Assembly (NCBI GenBank): GCA_021166845.1
Contig: JAJPEP010000079.1
Coordinates: forward strand, 1 to 39,275
Source: Thiobacillus sp.
Lineage (GTDB): Bacteria; Pseudomonadota; Gammaproteobacteria; Burkholderiales; Thiobacillaceae
DNA length: 39,275 bases
Reading direction: 5' to 3'
Below, piece by piece: positions 1 through 14,781 of the stretch (the first letter of the stretch is position 1; every line of letters starts with the position of its first letter). The notes beneath the pieces were generated by a model. It did no database searches. It saw nothing but the letters and a program-made list of their open reading frames with translations, and had not been told where the DNA came from. A program made the position numbers and the translations under genes.

Positions 1-1412
1 GTCTCGACCTGCATCGACACCGGCTTGCCGATGAAATCGATGAGCTGGGCAAGACTGCCGGATTCCTCGTCGAGGAACAGGTCGATCACGCTCTGCGAGG
101 CGACGATGCGGTATTCGCGCGCGTCGAACTGGCGCGCCTCGCGCAGGATCTCGCGCAGCACGTCGTAGCACACGGTCTGAGCGGTCCTGATTTCGCCGCG
201 TCCGGCGCAGGTGGGGCAGGGTTCGCACAGGATGTGCGCCAGCGATTCGCGGGTGCGCTTGCGCGTCATTTCCACCAGCCCCAACGCGGAGAAACCACTG
301 ACGGTGGTGCGGGTGGGGTCACGCGCCAGCGTTTTTTTCAGCTCGGTGAGCACCGCTTCCTGGTGCCCGGCGTTGTCCATGTCGATGAAGTCGATGATGA
401 CGATGCCGCCGAGGTTCCTGAGGCGCAGCTGGCGCGCGATGGCTTGCGCGGCTTCGAGGTTGGTCTTGAAGATGGTGTCGTCGAAGTTGCGCGCGCCGAC
501 GAAGCCGCCGGTGTTGACGTCGACGGTGGTCAGCGCTTCGGTCTGGTCGATGATGAGGTAGCCGCCGGATTTGAGGTCGACGCGCCGCCCCAGCGCCTTG
601 GCGATTTCGTCCTCGATGGCGTGCAGGTCGAACAGCGGCCGGTCGGCGCCGTAATGCTGCAGCTTGTCGAGCACGGCGGCCGTATAGTTCCGCGCGAATT
701 CGGCCATGCGCTGATAGGTTTCGCGCGAGTCGATGAGAATGCGGCTGGTGTCGCGATTGACGAAATCGCGCAGCACACGCAGCGACAGGTCGAGATCCTG
801 ATACAGCAGACACGGCGCCGCGCAGTTGCCGCGCGACTGGATGCTGCTCCACAGCCGCCGCAGGTAGTCGATGTCGGCCTGCATTTCGGCGTCTTCCGCA
901 GTCTCGGCCATGGTGCGCACGATAAAGCCGCCGGTGGCGTCTTCCGGCATCAGCCGATGCAGTTTCTGGCGCAACTGTTCGCGCTCTTCCTCGCCTTCGA
1001 TCTTCTGCGAAATGCCGATGTGGCTTTCCTGCGGCAGATACACCAGATAGCGCCCGGCGAAGCTGATCTGGGTGGACAGCCGCGCGCCCTTGGTGCCGAG
1101 CGGATCCTTGATCACCTGCACCATCAGGCTCTGGCCCTCATGCAGGATCTGCTCGATCGGGCGCTCGGGCTCGGCGCCGTGACGCTCTTCCCAGATGTCG
1201 GCAACATGCAGGAAGGCTGCACGTTCCAGGCCGATGTCGATGAAGGCCGACTGCATGCCCGGCAGCACGCGCACCACGCGCCCCATGTAGATATTGCTCA
1301 CCAGCCCGCGGCACTGCGCGCGCTCGATGTGCAGTTCCTGCACCGAGCCCAGGTGCAGCACGGCGACGCGGGTCTCCTGCGGGGTGACGTTGACGAGGAT
1401 TTCTTCGCTCAT
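1..1412 (-). CDS. rng: Ribonuclease G, C-terminus cut by window edge
   Basis: RNase E/G-family endoribonuclease acting in 16S rRNA 5' maturation and mRNA decay. The protein starts MSEEILVNVTPQETRVAV, carries an S1-like RNA-binding segment at about residues 35-115, and has the metal-binding aspartates of the catalytic DNase I-like subdomain at D298 (DVNTGG) and D341 (IDFID). Their 43-residue spacing matches RNase E. The Zn-link cysteines are C399 and C402 (CPTC). 470 codons are present and the frame is still open at base 1, so roughly the last 15-20 residues are missing (E. coli RNase G has 489). It lies 21 bp downstream of maf and is probably cotranscribed with it. The shorter RNase G length, without an RNase E scaffold tail, is inferred because the end is not visible. 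Confidence 0.95.
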   Translation of the reverse strand, partial: MSEEILVNVTPQETRVAVLHLGSVQELHIERAQCRGLVSNIYMGRVVRVLPGMQSAFIDIGLERAAFLHVADIWEERHGAEPERPIEQILHEGQSLMVQVIKDPLGTKGARLSTQISFAGRYLVYLPQESHIGISQKIEGEEEREQLRQKLHRLMPEDATGGFIVRTMAETAEDAEMQADIDYLRRLWSSIQSRGNCAAPCLLYQDLDLSLRVLRDFVNRDTSRILIDSRETYQRMAEFARNYTAAVLDKLQHYGADRPLFDLHAIEDEIAKALGRRVDLKSGGYLIIDQTEALTTVDVNTGGFVGARNFDDTIFKTNLEAAQAIARQLRLRNLGGIVIIDFIDMDNAGHQEAVLTELKKTLARDPTRTTVSGFSALGLVEMTRKRTRESLAHILCEPCPTCAGRGEIRTAQTVCYDVLREILREARQFDAREYRIVASQSVIDLFLDEESGSLAQLIDFIGKPVSMQVE

Positions 1413-1433
1413 GACGGAATGGCCCGCAATACT

Positions 1434-2045
1434 TCAGATAGCAAGGCCGAAGGCTCTTAATAAAATGGCAGTGTCGTATAACGGCAAACCCATGACGCCG
1501 CTGTAGCTGCCGTCGACATGTTCGACAAATGCACCGGCGCGCCCCTGGATGGCGTAGGCGCCGGCCTTGCCGAGATATTCGCCGGTTTCCAGGTAGCGCG
1601 CGATGGTCACGGCATCGAGCGCGGCGAACCGGACCCGGCTGGACGACAGGCGCAGTTCCATCCGCTCGTCATGCTGCACCGCCACCGCGGTGTGCACCTG
1701 GTGCTCGCGGCCGGACAGGCGCCTCAGCATGGCCTCGGCCTCGGTGCGGATGGCCGGCTTGCCGAGAATGACGCCGTCCACTTCGACCACCGTATCCGCA
1801 CCCAGCACCGGAAAGCGCAGCAGGTGGCGCACATCCACCGCGTGCCAGCCGCAGGCGGCCTTTTCGGTCGCCATGCGCTGCACGAATTCGGTCGCGGCCT
1901 CGCCGGCGTGCGGGACTTCGATAACGTCCATGCGGCCACGCACGGCGCGCAGCGGCAGCACGTCGAAGGCCACCCCGATCTGCTTCAGCAGGTCTCGCCG
2001 ACGCGACGACTGCGAAGCCAGATAAATCCGTTTATCAACCAGCAT
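1434..2045 (-). CDS. maf: Maf/YhdE-type nucleoside triphosphate pyrophosphatase
   Basis: Maf-family NTP pyrophosphatase, probably the dTTP/UTP-type (YhdE) that hydrolyses non-canonical or surplus nucleotides to monophosphates. Visible motifs are the N-terminal [12 protein letters not shown] substrate loop, [24 protein letters not shown] and [11 protein letters not shown] near the C-terminus. The chosen ATG gives 203 aa, normal for the family. It begins at the typical [11 protein letters not shown] and has GGGGAG about 11 nt upstream. A longer frame to 2099 would overlap rlmH and adds unconserved residues. It sits between rlmH and rng in a cluster common in betaproteobacteria. Confidence 0.93.
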   Translation of the reverse strand: MLVDKRIYLASQSSRRRDLLKQIGVAFDVLPLRAVRGRMDVIEVPHAGEAATEFVQRMATEKAACGWHAVDVRHLLRFPVLGADTVVEVDGVILGKPAIRTEAEAMLRRLSGREHQVHTAVAVQHDERMELRLSSSRVRFAALDAVTIARYLETGEYLGKAGAYAIQGRAGAFVEHVDGSYSGVMGLPLYDTAILLRAFGLAI

Positions 2046-2062
2046 GATCCCGTTATCTCCCC

Positions 2063-2533
2063 TCAATCCCGATGGTAGGGATGCCCCTTGATGATGCATG
2101 CGGCACGATATAACTGCTCAACCAGCAGCACCCGCGCCAGCGCATGCGGCAAGGTCAGTTTCGACAACCCCAGCGATTTGCCGGCGCGCGCTTTCACGCT
2201 GTCGGCGAGGCCATCCGCCCCGCCAATCACGAACGCCGGCGAGACCCCCTCGGCCATCCAGCCCTGCAGCCAGGCGGCCAGTTCGCGCGTGGTCGCCTGC
2301 GCGCCGCGCTCGTCGAGCGCCACCGGCACACAGCCGGCAGGCAGCGCCGCCAGGATGCGCTCGGCCTCCAGCTGCCGCGCCCGCGCGCCATCCTCCCCCG
2401 CCACCCGATGCCCCGGCTTGATTTCGGTCAGCATAAGCGGCAGATCGGGCGGCATGCGGCGAACATAGTCGTCGCAGCCCGCGTCGATCCAGCCGGGCAT
2501 TTTGTGGCCGACAGCGATCAGGTGCAGTTTCAA
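2063..2533 (-). CDS. rlmH: 23S rRNA (pseudouridine1915-N3)-methyltransferase RlmH
   Basis: SPOUT-class methyltransferase that methylates pseudouridine 1915 in helix 69 of 23S rRNA in assembled ribosomes. The 156-aa product matches the family length and starts [15 protein letters not shown]. The C-terminal knot region reads FVIGGADGL ... [22 protein letters not shown] and ends in the characteristic NHPYHRE-like KGHPYHRD. The start codon is TTG and lies directly after the TAA stop of rsfS (TAATTG), so translation is probably coupled. No better ATG exists, and the MKL start aligns with E. coli RlmH. Confidence 0.95.
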   Translation of the reverse strand: MKLHLIAVGHKMPGWIDAGCDDYVRRMPPDLPLMLTEIKPGHRVAGEDGARARQLEAERILAALPAGCVPVALDERGAQATTRELAAWLQGWMAEGVSPAFVIGGADGLADSVKARAGKSLGLSKLTLPHALARVLLVEQLYRAACIIKGHPYHRD

Positions 2534-2893
2534 TTAATGGTCTGTTTGTATATGTCGGGCGCGTGCCGCTTCGCCCGCGCCCCACAGCTCTTCCAGATTG
2601 TAATGCGCGCGCGTGGCGGGCAGCATCACATGGACGATTACGTCGCCGAGGTCGAGCAGCACCCACTCGCCGGTGTCTTCGCCTTCCATGTTGCCGACGT
2701 ATTCGCCGGCTTCCTTCATCTTGACGCGCACATTGTCGGCGAGTGCGCGGGTTTGACGATTGGACGTGCCGCTGGCGATCACCATGCGCTCGAACAGCGT
2801 GGTGAGCTTGCCGGTGTCGAGAACGGTGATGTCTTGCGCCTTGACGTCTTCAAGGGCGGCGACGATCAGTTTGATTTTGTCTTCGATTTTCAT
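2534..2893 (-). CDS. rsfS: Ribosomal silencing factor RsfS
   Basis: RsfS (Iojap/DUF143 family) binds ribosomal protein L14 and blocks subunit joining when nutrients are low. The 119-aa protein has the family core: an N-terminal helix (IKLIVAALEDVKAQDITVLD), then SGTSNRQTRALADNV, EGEDTGEWVLLDLGDVIVHVM and YNLEELW. The ATG overlaps the nadD stop as ATGA, implying translational coupling. The frame stays open further upstream in nadD, but those residues are not conserved. The nadD-rsfS-rlmH order is typical of betaproteobacteria. Confidence 0.95.
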   Translation of the reverse strand: MKIEDKIKLIVAALEDVKAQDITVLDTGKLTTLFERMVIASGTSNRQTRALADNVRVKMKEAGEYVGNMEGEDTGEWVLLDLGDVIVHVMLPATRAHYNLEELWGAGEAARARHIQTDH

Positions 2894-3594
2894 GGGGACA
2901 GGTAAAGTTGGTGTTCGTAAATATAGTCGAGCACGGCGTCGGGCAATAGATAACGTGCGCTGCCGTGCCGTGCCAGGGTGTCGCGGATGGCGGTTGCCGA
3001 AATATCCAGCGGCGTCGTCTGCCGCAACAGCACCGAGCCAGCCGGGCCGGAGACCGGGCCGTCGGTTGGCTGCCGTTGCGATACTTCCTTTTTCAAAATC
3101 TCCGGCATGGCATCGGACTGCAGCAGCCGCGCGCCGGGACGCGCGGCCACCGCAATATGCGCCAGCCCGAACAGCTGCCGCCATTCGTGCCAGCGGGGCA
3201 GACCGAGAAATGCATCCGCCCCCAGCAGCAGCCACAGCGGCCGCTCAAAACCCAGTTCGGCGCGCAAGGCCGTCAGCGTGTCGACCGTGTAGCTCGGGCG
3301 CGGGCTTTCCACTTCGCGCGCATCCAGCGCGAAGCGCGAATTGCCGGCAATCGCGCGGCGCACCATCTCCAGCCGATGGCCGGCCGCGGTGCGCGGCGCG
3401 CCGCGGTGCGGCGGCTGCCCGGCGGGGATGAACAGCACCCGATCGAGGTCCAGCGCATCGGCCATTTCCTCGGCCAGCCGCAGATGGCCGAAATGAATGG
3501 GATCGAAGGTGCCACCCATCACACCGATGGCGGGATGGTGGTGAGGGGTGTCCGCAAGGGATGCCGTCCCAGGCGCTGACCGCGCCAGTGACAT
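2890..3594 (-). CDS. nadD: Nicotinate-nucleotide adenylyltransferase NadD
   Basis: NadD converts nicotinate mononucleotide and ATP to deamido-NAD in NAD biosynthesis. The nucleotidyltransferase signature GGTFDPIHFGHL is present, as are the late DISATAIRD motif and a YxxxQLYL-like tail. The start is uncertain. The selected ATG at 3594 gives 234 aa with about 24 residues before the GGTFDP motif, versus only a few in most homologues. No Shine-Dalgarno sequence precedes it because the upstream DNA is a heptamer repeat. A GTG at 3723 in a second heptamer array would lengthen the protein further. The extension (TASLADTPHHHP) looks repeat-derived. The gene follows proA. Confidence 0.9.
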   Translation of the reverse strand: MSLARSAPGTASLADTPHHHPAIGVMGGTFDPIHFGHLRLAEEMADALDLDRVLFIPAGQPPHRGAPRTAAGHRLEMVRRAIAGNSRFALDAREVESPRPSYTVDTLTALRAELGFERPLWLLLGADAFLGLPRWHEWRQLFGLAHIAVAARPGARLLQSDAMPEILKKEVSQRQPTDGPVSGPAGSVLLRQTTPLDISATAIRDTLARHGSARYLLPDAVLDYIYEHQLYLSP

Positions 3595-3737
3595 AAGGGG
3601 TGAGGGATGAGGGGTGCGCGGGGCCACGGTTATCGCGCTGCTGTAGGGATATTGGGGAACGAGGATTGATGCTCGCGCAGCATGAGACGCCCGCACCACG
3701 CCGGCCTGCACCTCACCCCTCACCCCTCACGCCTTAC
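3595..3737. repeat. Inverted pair of TGAGGGG heptamer arrays between proA and nadD
   Basis: Two short arrays of a G-rich heptamer unit (TGAGGGG and one-base variants) flank about 90 bp. At 3597-3617 the units read TGAGGG on the plus strand. At 3711-3736 they read as the complement CCCCTCA and run up to the proA stop codon. The opposite orientation allows a long G-rich/C-rich hairpin. The nadD reading frame stays open through the whole unit. Similar arrays recur at 8664, 29940 and 31330, so this is a dispersed family. Confidence 0.7.
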
Positions 3738-5011
3738 CCCCTGACATGTCCATCCCCCAACACTACCCATTTCTGGCTGGTCAGTCCTTCCAGGCCGACC
3801 GGGCCACGGGCGTGAATCTTGTCGGTGGAAATACCGATCTCGGCGCCGAGGCCGTATTCGAAACCGTCGGCGAAGCGGGTCGATGCGTTGACCACCACGC
3901 TGGCCGAATCGACCTCGCGCAGGAAGCGGCGCGCACGGCCGTAGTCCTCGGTGACGATGGCGTCGGTGTGCTGCGAGCCGTGGGTGTTGATGTGGCGCAT
4001 CGCGGCGTCGAGGTCGTCGACCACCTTGACCGCGATGATGGGGCCGAGGTACTCCTCGGTCCAGTCGGCCTCGACCGCGGCTTTCAATTTGTCCGCCGCG
4101 ATGCCGGCGCCCTTGAGGATCGCCAGCGCCTCGGGGCAGCCGCGCATTTCCACGCCCTTGCCGGCGAGCATGCGGCCGATTTCGGGCAGCGCCGCATCGG
4201 CAATGCCGCGGGCCACCAGCAGTGACTCGGTAGTGTTGCAGGTGCCGTAGCGCTGGGTCTTGGCGTTTTCGACGATCTTCACCGCCTTGGCCAGATCGGC
4301 GCGATCATCGACGTAGACGTGGCAGTTGCCGTGCAGGTGCTTGATCACCGGCACCCGCGCCTCGCCGGTGATGCGCTCGATCAGACCCTTGCCGCCGCGC
4401 GGCACGATGACGTCGACGTAGTCCTTCATGGTGATGAGCTCGCCCACCGCGGCGCGGTCGGTGGTCTCGATCACCTGCACCACGGTGGCGGGCAGCCCGG
4501 CGGCTTCCAGCCCTTCGCGCACGCAGGCGGCGATCGCCTGGTTGGAGTGCAGCGCTTCGGAGCCGCCGCGCAGGATCGCCGCGTTGCCGGATTTCAGGCA
4601 CAGCCCGGCGGCGTCCGCCGTCACGTTGGGACGCGCCTCGTAGATGATGCCGATGACGCCGAGCGGCACCCGCATCTTGCCGACCTGGATGCCGGAGGGA
4701 CGGAATTTCAGGCCGTCGATCTCGCCGACCGGGTCGGGCAGCGCGGCGATCTGCTCCAGCCCTTCGGCCATTCCGGCCACCGCCTTGTCGTTGAGCTGCA
4801 GGCGGTCGAGCAGCGCGGCGTCGAGCCCGCCGGCGCGCGCCTGCGCCATGTCGCGCGCGTTGGCCTCCAGCAGCCTGGCGGCATCGCGCCGGATCGCCGC
4901 GGCCATCGCCGTGAGCGCACGGTTCTTCTGGTTGGTGTCGGCGCGTGCAATCGCGCGCGAGGCCTCGCGCGCCTGCCGGCCGACCGTCTGCATGTAAGTT
5001 TTAACGTCCAT
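3734..5011 (-). CDS. proA: Gamma-glutamyl phosphate reductase ProA
   Basis: Glutamate-5-semialdehyde dehydrogenase, the second step of proline synthesis from glutamate: NADPH-dependent reduction of glutamyl-5-phosphate in the cytoplasm. The 425-aa length is normal for the family. Visible are the [14 protein letters not shown] cofactor-binding region, the [11 protein letters not shown] segment, catalytic Cys258 in [13 protein letters not shown], and the C-terminal [24 protein letters not shown] signature. The start ATG begins [18 protein letters not shown]. proB is not in this window, so the pathway partner lies elsewhere. The stop codon abuts the heptamer array upstream of nadD. Confidence 0.97.
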   Translation of the reverse strand: MDVKTYMQTVGRQAREASRAIARADTNQKNRALTAMAAAIRRDAARLLEANARDMAQARAGGLDAALLDRLQLNDKAVAGMAEGLEQIAALPDPVGEIDGLKFRPSGIQVGKMRVPLGVIGIIYEARPNVTADAAGLCLKSGNAAILRGGSEALHSNQAIAACVREGLEAAGLPATVVQVIETTDRAAVGELITMKDYVDVIVPRGGKGLIERITGEARVPVIKHLHGNCHVYVDDRADLAKAVKIVENAKTQRYGTCNTTESLLVARGIADAALPEIGRMLAGKGVEMRGCPEALAILKGAGIAADKLKAAVEADWTEEYLGPIIAVKVVDDLDAAMRHINTHGSQHTDAIVTEDYGRARRFLREVDSASVVVNASTRFADGFEYGLGAEIGISTDKIHARGPVGLEGLTSQKWVVLGDGHVRG

Positions 5012-5248
5012 ATCCTAGAAACCGTAGTTGGACGCGTCTGATGGTGCGTCTGGGCGTGTGTCTGCCGCGAAGCGAGGAGGCGGCAGGCCGGGGCCTGCAA
5101 CGACAAGCGACAAAGGCAGGTGCGCGACCGGACGTATCAGCAGGCGCGTAGCGAAGTCACCAAAATGGTGAGGGCTATCGAAGGCGGAAAATCCAGCATT
5201 CATAAGGCACTCCGTGAAGTTATAAGCGGTTAACTGCGGTTTTTAGGA
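5012..5248. other. Gap between holA and proA; possible gene fragment on plus strand
   Basis: No recognised gene lies in this 237-bp gap. A plus-strand frame ending at TAA 5231-5233 encodes a helical-looking, non-repetitive segment (AIEGGKSSIHKALREVISG) without an evident start codon, so it could be the 3' remnant of a displaced gene. A 62-codon minus-strand frame (5015-5203) lacks any recognisable family or Shine-Dalgarno sequence and was not called. The gap separates the leuS-lptE-holA and proA-nadD groups. Confidence 0.25.
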
Positions 5249-6324
5249 TTAACTTTTTCCATTACCTACCGGTTGAGCCAGGTTCATGCCCACACGCAAC
5301 AGCGTGTCCCAAGGATCGCCCACCCGCTCCAGCCCCTTGGCCTGGCGGTCGATCAGCGCCAGGTCGGCCAGCGCGGTTTCGACCTGCGCCAGCCCCAGGC
5401 GCTTCACTGCCCGCTCGATCTGCGGCGCGCGCTGCTTGTCGCGCCCCCACAGCGTCCGCATCAGGCCGGACAGGCTTTCACCCTGTGTCACCGCCGATTT
5501 TAGCCTGAGCAGCAGGCCCACCGCCGACGCCACTTGCCACAGGATCGCCGGCACGGCTTCGCCCGCATCCCTGAGATCGGTCACGATCTGCGCAAAGCGC
5601 GCGCCATCGCCCGTATACAGCGCATCCGCGAGGGCGTCGGCTTCCAGCCGGCTGACGTCGACCACGGCATGTTCGACGTCGGCCAGCGTCACCGCCCTAA
5701 AGGACTCCGATCCACTAGGCGCTAAAGCGCCTGTGGAATCGTATGCTCCCGCCGGCAGCAGCAGCGCGAGCTTGTCGACTTCCTGCTGCGCCGCCAGCAG
5801 ATTGCCCTCGACCTGGTCGGCCAGAAATTCCAGCACGGCGCGGTCGGCACGCAGGTCCTGCCTGGCGAGGCGGCGGTCGATCCAGGCGGGCAACTGGGCG
5901 CGCTCGATCGGCCGCGCCTCGACCACCACGCCGGCCGCCGCCAGCGTGGTGAACCAGCGGCTTTTCATGGCTTTCCAGTCCAGACCCGGCAGACTGATCA
6001 GGGTGAGCGTATCGGCAGGCAGCCTGGCGGCATAGGCCTCCAGCGCCTTGGCGCCATCGACGCCGGGCTTGCCGGAAGGGACGCGGATTTCGGTCAGGCG
6101 ACGCTCGGCGAACAGCGAGAGGTTGTCACCGCCGGCAAAAATGCTCTGCCAGTTGTAGCGTCCCTGCACGGTGTAGACGTTGCGCTCGCTGTGCCCGGCC
6201 GCACGCGCCGCCGCGCGGATGGCGTCACTCGCTTCCTGTGCCGCCAGCGGCTCGTCGCCCACCACCACGTAGAGCGGGGCAAGGCCGCGCGCAAGCTGGT
6301 CAGGCAGACGGTCGGCCGCGATGT

Positions 6325-6328
<4 letters not shown>
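5249..6328 (-). CDS. holA: DNA polymerase III delta subunit HolA with in-frame palindromic insert
   Basis: HolA is the delta subunit of the clamp-loader complex and opens the beta sliding clamp. The protein (359 aa) begins MNIAADRLPDQLARGLAPLYVVVGDEP and has the N-terminal AAA-like domain, a lid region (LEFLADQVEGNLLAAQQEVDKLALL) and the C-terminal helical collar. The start is a TTG that overlaps the lptE stop as TTGA. E. coli HolA is 343 aa. Residues 195-212 (AYDSTGALAPSGSESFRA) are an 18-codon insert, encoded by the 54-nt palindromic element, placed between the conserved LLLPAG and VTLADVEHAV segments. The insert follows the lid region and is probably a tolerated surface loop (inference). 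Confidence 0.95.
5693..5746 (-). repeat. 54-nt in-frame palindromic element, copy 1 (in holA)
   Basis: Exactly 18 codons in the holA frame, encoding AYDSTGALAPSGSESFRA. The core is a perfect palindrome GGCGCTTTAGCGCC flanked by TCCAC and GTGGA, which can extend the stem. It is followed by a conserved tail GGATCGGAGTCCTTTAGGG. It is 49/54 identical to the copy at 20956 in uvrD and 40/54 identical to the copy at 20737. It has the same frame and orientation in all three copies. Confidence 0.9.
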
Positions 6329-9753
<3,425 letters not shown>

Positions 9754-10641
9754 ATGTCCAAGAAGCATCCCGTCATTGCGGTCACGGGTTCGTCCGGCGC
9801 CGGCACCACCACCGTCAAGCGCGCGTTCGAGCACATCTTCTTCCGCGAAAAAATCAACGCCGCCGTGATCGAAGGCGACAGCTTCCACAGCCTGTCGCGC
9901 GTCGAATTCAAGGAAGCCGTGAAAAAAGCCGAAGCCGAAGGCAACATGTCGTTCAGCCACTTCGGCCCGCAGTCCAACCGCTTCGACAAGCTGGCCGAAC
10001 TGTTCGAAACCTACGGCAAGACCGGCGGCGGCAAGAAGCGCTACTACATCCACAGCGACGAAGAAGCCGCCGAACACAACAAGCGCCTCAACACCAGCCT
10101 CAACCCCGGTGAATTCACCCCGTGGGAAGACGTGCCGGCCGGCTCCGACGTGCTGTTTTACGAAGGCCTGCACGGCCTGGTGAAGACCGACGACATCGAC
10201 GTCTCCAAGCACGTCGACCTCGGCATCGGCGTGGTGCCCATCGTCAACCTCGAATGGATCCAGAAAATCCACCGCGACGGCGCCGAGCGCGGCTATTCGG
10301 CCGACGTCATCGTCGACACCATCCTGCGCCGCATGCCGGACTACGTGAACTACATCACCCCGCAGTTCTCGCGCACCGACATCAACTTCCAGCGCGTCTC
10401 CACCGTCGACACCTCCAACCCCTTCATCTCGCGCGACATCCCCACGCCGGACGAGAGCTTCATCGTCATCCGCTTCCGCGAGCCCAAGGGCGTCGACTTC
10501 CCCTACCTCTTGAACATGATCCCGAACTCCTTCATGTCGCGCCGCAACACCATCGTGGTGCCGGGCGCCAAGATGGGCTTCGCCATGGAACTGATCCTGG
10601 CGCCGATCATCCAGGACATGATCGCCGGCAAGGGCAAGTAA
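9754..10641 (+). CDS. prk: Phosphoribulokinase, proteobacterial type
   Basis: Phosphoribulokinase makes ribulose 1,5-bisphosphate from ribulose 5-phosphate and ATP, the committed regenerative step of the Calvin-Benson cycle. The 295-aa length is that of the proteobacterial octameric class rather than the longer cyanobacterial/plant class. The P-loop GSSGAGTTT is at residues 12-20. Conserved segments include IEGDSFHSLSR, FSHFGP, FYEGLHGL and the C-terminal PNSFMSRRNTIVVPG. The gene stands alone with its own terminator; no RuBisCO or other cbb genes lie in the window. This is the strongest hint of an autotrophic host. A non-Calvin role cannot be excluded from sequence alone. Confidence 0.93.
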   Translation: MSKKHPVIAVTGSSGAGTTTVKRAFEHIFFREKINAAVIEGDSFHSLSRVEFKEAVKKAEAEGNMSFSHFGPQSNRFDKLAELFETYGKTGGGKKRYYIHSDEEAAEHNKRLNTSLNPGEFTPWEDVPAGSDVLFYEGLHGLVKTDDIDVSKHVDLGIGVVPIVNLEWIQKIHRDGAERGYSADVIVDTILRRMPDYVNYITPQFSRTDINFQRVSTVDTSNPFISRDIPTPDESFIVIRFREPKGVDFPYLLNMIPNSFMSRRNTIVVPGAKMGFAMELILAPIIQDMIAGKGK

Positions 10642-10662
10642 GAAAGAAGGTTTGCTTGAATG

Positions 10663-10690
10663 AAAAACGGAGCCTGCGGGCTCCGTTTTT
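10663..10690 (+). terminator. Intrinsic terminator after prk
   Basis: A perfect stem CGGAGCC / GGCTCCG with a short TGCG loop is flanked by AAAA upstream and a run of five T downstream. It lies about 20 nt past the prk stop codon. Confidence 0.9.
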
Positions 10691-10906
10691 GTTTTGCGTA
10701 TGTCGGAATTCGACCCGTTGCGGGCATACGAACCTCGGCCTGACCTACGTCTGAAATCCGCCACTTACCGGCCACCGATTCGACGTTCACGCTGAATGGC
10801 AGCTTTCCAAGACAGCGAACTCACACTCCCGACCCGTTTCAACAGTTGGCGTCTGCGAAAAGCTAAGGACTGCTCTGTGACTGCAGGCTGATGCTGAGGA
10901 CGAATG
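10691..10906. other. Degenerate sequence between prk terminator and efflux island
   Basis: The base composition is more AT-rich than the surrounding core genes, with no convincing gene. Short frames on the minus strand could be eroded coding sequence downstream of the small lipoprotein. It marks the left boundary of the accessory metal-efflux block. Confidence 0.35.
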
Positions 10907-11188
10907 TTAGGTAGCAGGTTGCCCATTACCTCTGTCTTTGCTGGTATGCCCCCGATGGAGTCCCAAGGTGTCGTTTCTGTATATGCCATGGCATGCATCC
11001 GTCGTGCACGGATTTCTCACCCACTCTCCTTCATATCGTTTTCCATCCAGCATTACCTCCATCCTATGCGTTGCCCCCCAGGCCGACAGGGTTCCCACGG
11101 CCCGGGTGCTATCAGCCGCATCCTTGAGCGCTACGTTAGAGGCGCAGCCGGTCAGCGCCAACAGGAACAGTATTGTCATTTGTTTCAT
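10907..11188 (-). CDS. Small lipoprotein, unknown function, possibly truncated
   Basis: A 93-aa product with a clear lipoprotein signal (MKQMTILFLLALTGC, lipobox LTGC) and a good Shine-Dalgarno sequence (AAGGAGAG) 5 nt before the ATG. The mature part, ALKDAADSTRAVGTLSAWG followed by MLDGKRYEGEWVRNPC, reads like a compact beta domain with cysteines (NPCTTDACHG). The last 25 residues are low in hydrophobic residues and may result from a frameshift or truncation. It lies 60 bp downstream of the small His-rich protein gene and may be the last gene of the efflux operon. I do not recognise a named family. Confidence 0.6.
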   Translation of the reverse strand: MKQMTILFLLALTGCASNVALKDAADSTRAVGTLSAWGATHRMEVMLDGKRYEGEWVRNPCTTDACHGIYRNDTLGLHRGHTSKDRGNGQPAT

Positions 11189-11248
11189 TTTTCTCTCCTT
11201 GCGATCATGAAATGCATCACACGATTCAGCGCAGCACGAATCGAACGG

Positions 11249-11608
11249 TCACGGCAGACTTGCCAGAATCTCGACAAGGGCAATCGCCTTGGCGCCCGCT
11301 GCCTTAAACTGCCCGACGGCTTCCAACTTGTCGCCAGATGGCTTGAGCGTGACGTCCTGTTTCACCCCACCGGCCAGCAGGGTTAGCTTGGCACTTGCCT
11401 TGGTGACATCAACCGGCTTGCCGTGGTCGCGCGCATAAAGTCGCAGGCTGTCTGGCTTGGCAACCAGTTCAAAGTCGATGTCCTTGGCTTCGGCCACGAT
11501 TCCGCCGTGCAGCGCTACATGTTCGTGGGCGTGATCGTGACCGCCGGCTGCGAAGACGGAACCGGACAGGCCGATGGTCAGGGCAAAGAGAAAGTGAATC
11601 GGTTTCAT
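11249..11608 (-). CDS. Small His-rich periplasmic protein of the metal-efflux operon
   Basis: A 119-aa product with a Sec signal peptide (MKPIHFLFALTIGLSGSVFA) and a mature N-terminus starting AGGHDHAHEH, a probable metal-binding tag. The rest is a compact domain (GGIVAEAKDIDFELVAKPDSL ... LTLLAGGVKQDVTLKPSGDKLEAVG) resembling small domains found near or within RND metal adaptors. The ATG at 11608 was preferred because the signal peptide begins there and AGGA lies just upstream. It is 41 bp downstream of the pump gene. It probably buffers or delivers metal in the periplasm (inference from context). Confidence 0.75.
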   Translation of the reverse strand: MKPIHFLFALTIGLSGSVFAAGGHDHAHEHVALHGGIVAEAKDIDFELVAKPDSLRLYARDHGKPVDVTKASAKLTLLAGGVKQDVTLKPSGDKLEAVGQFKAAGAKAIALVEILASLP

Positions 11609-11649
11609 GGTGCATCCTTTCATTGAAGTGAGTGAACAATGGTCGGGCA

Positions 11650-14769
<3,120 letters not shown>

Positions 14770-14781
14770 TTCAGCCTCCCG

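Noticed and set aside
5015-5203. 62-codon minus-strand frame in the proA/holA gap
   Set aside because: No Shine-Dalgarno sequence, no recognised family, and an equally plausible fragment on the opposite strand; left as an unassigned gap.
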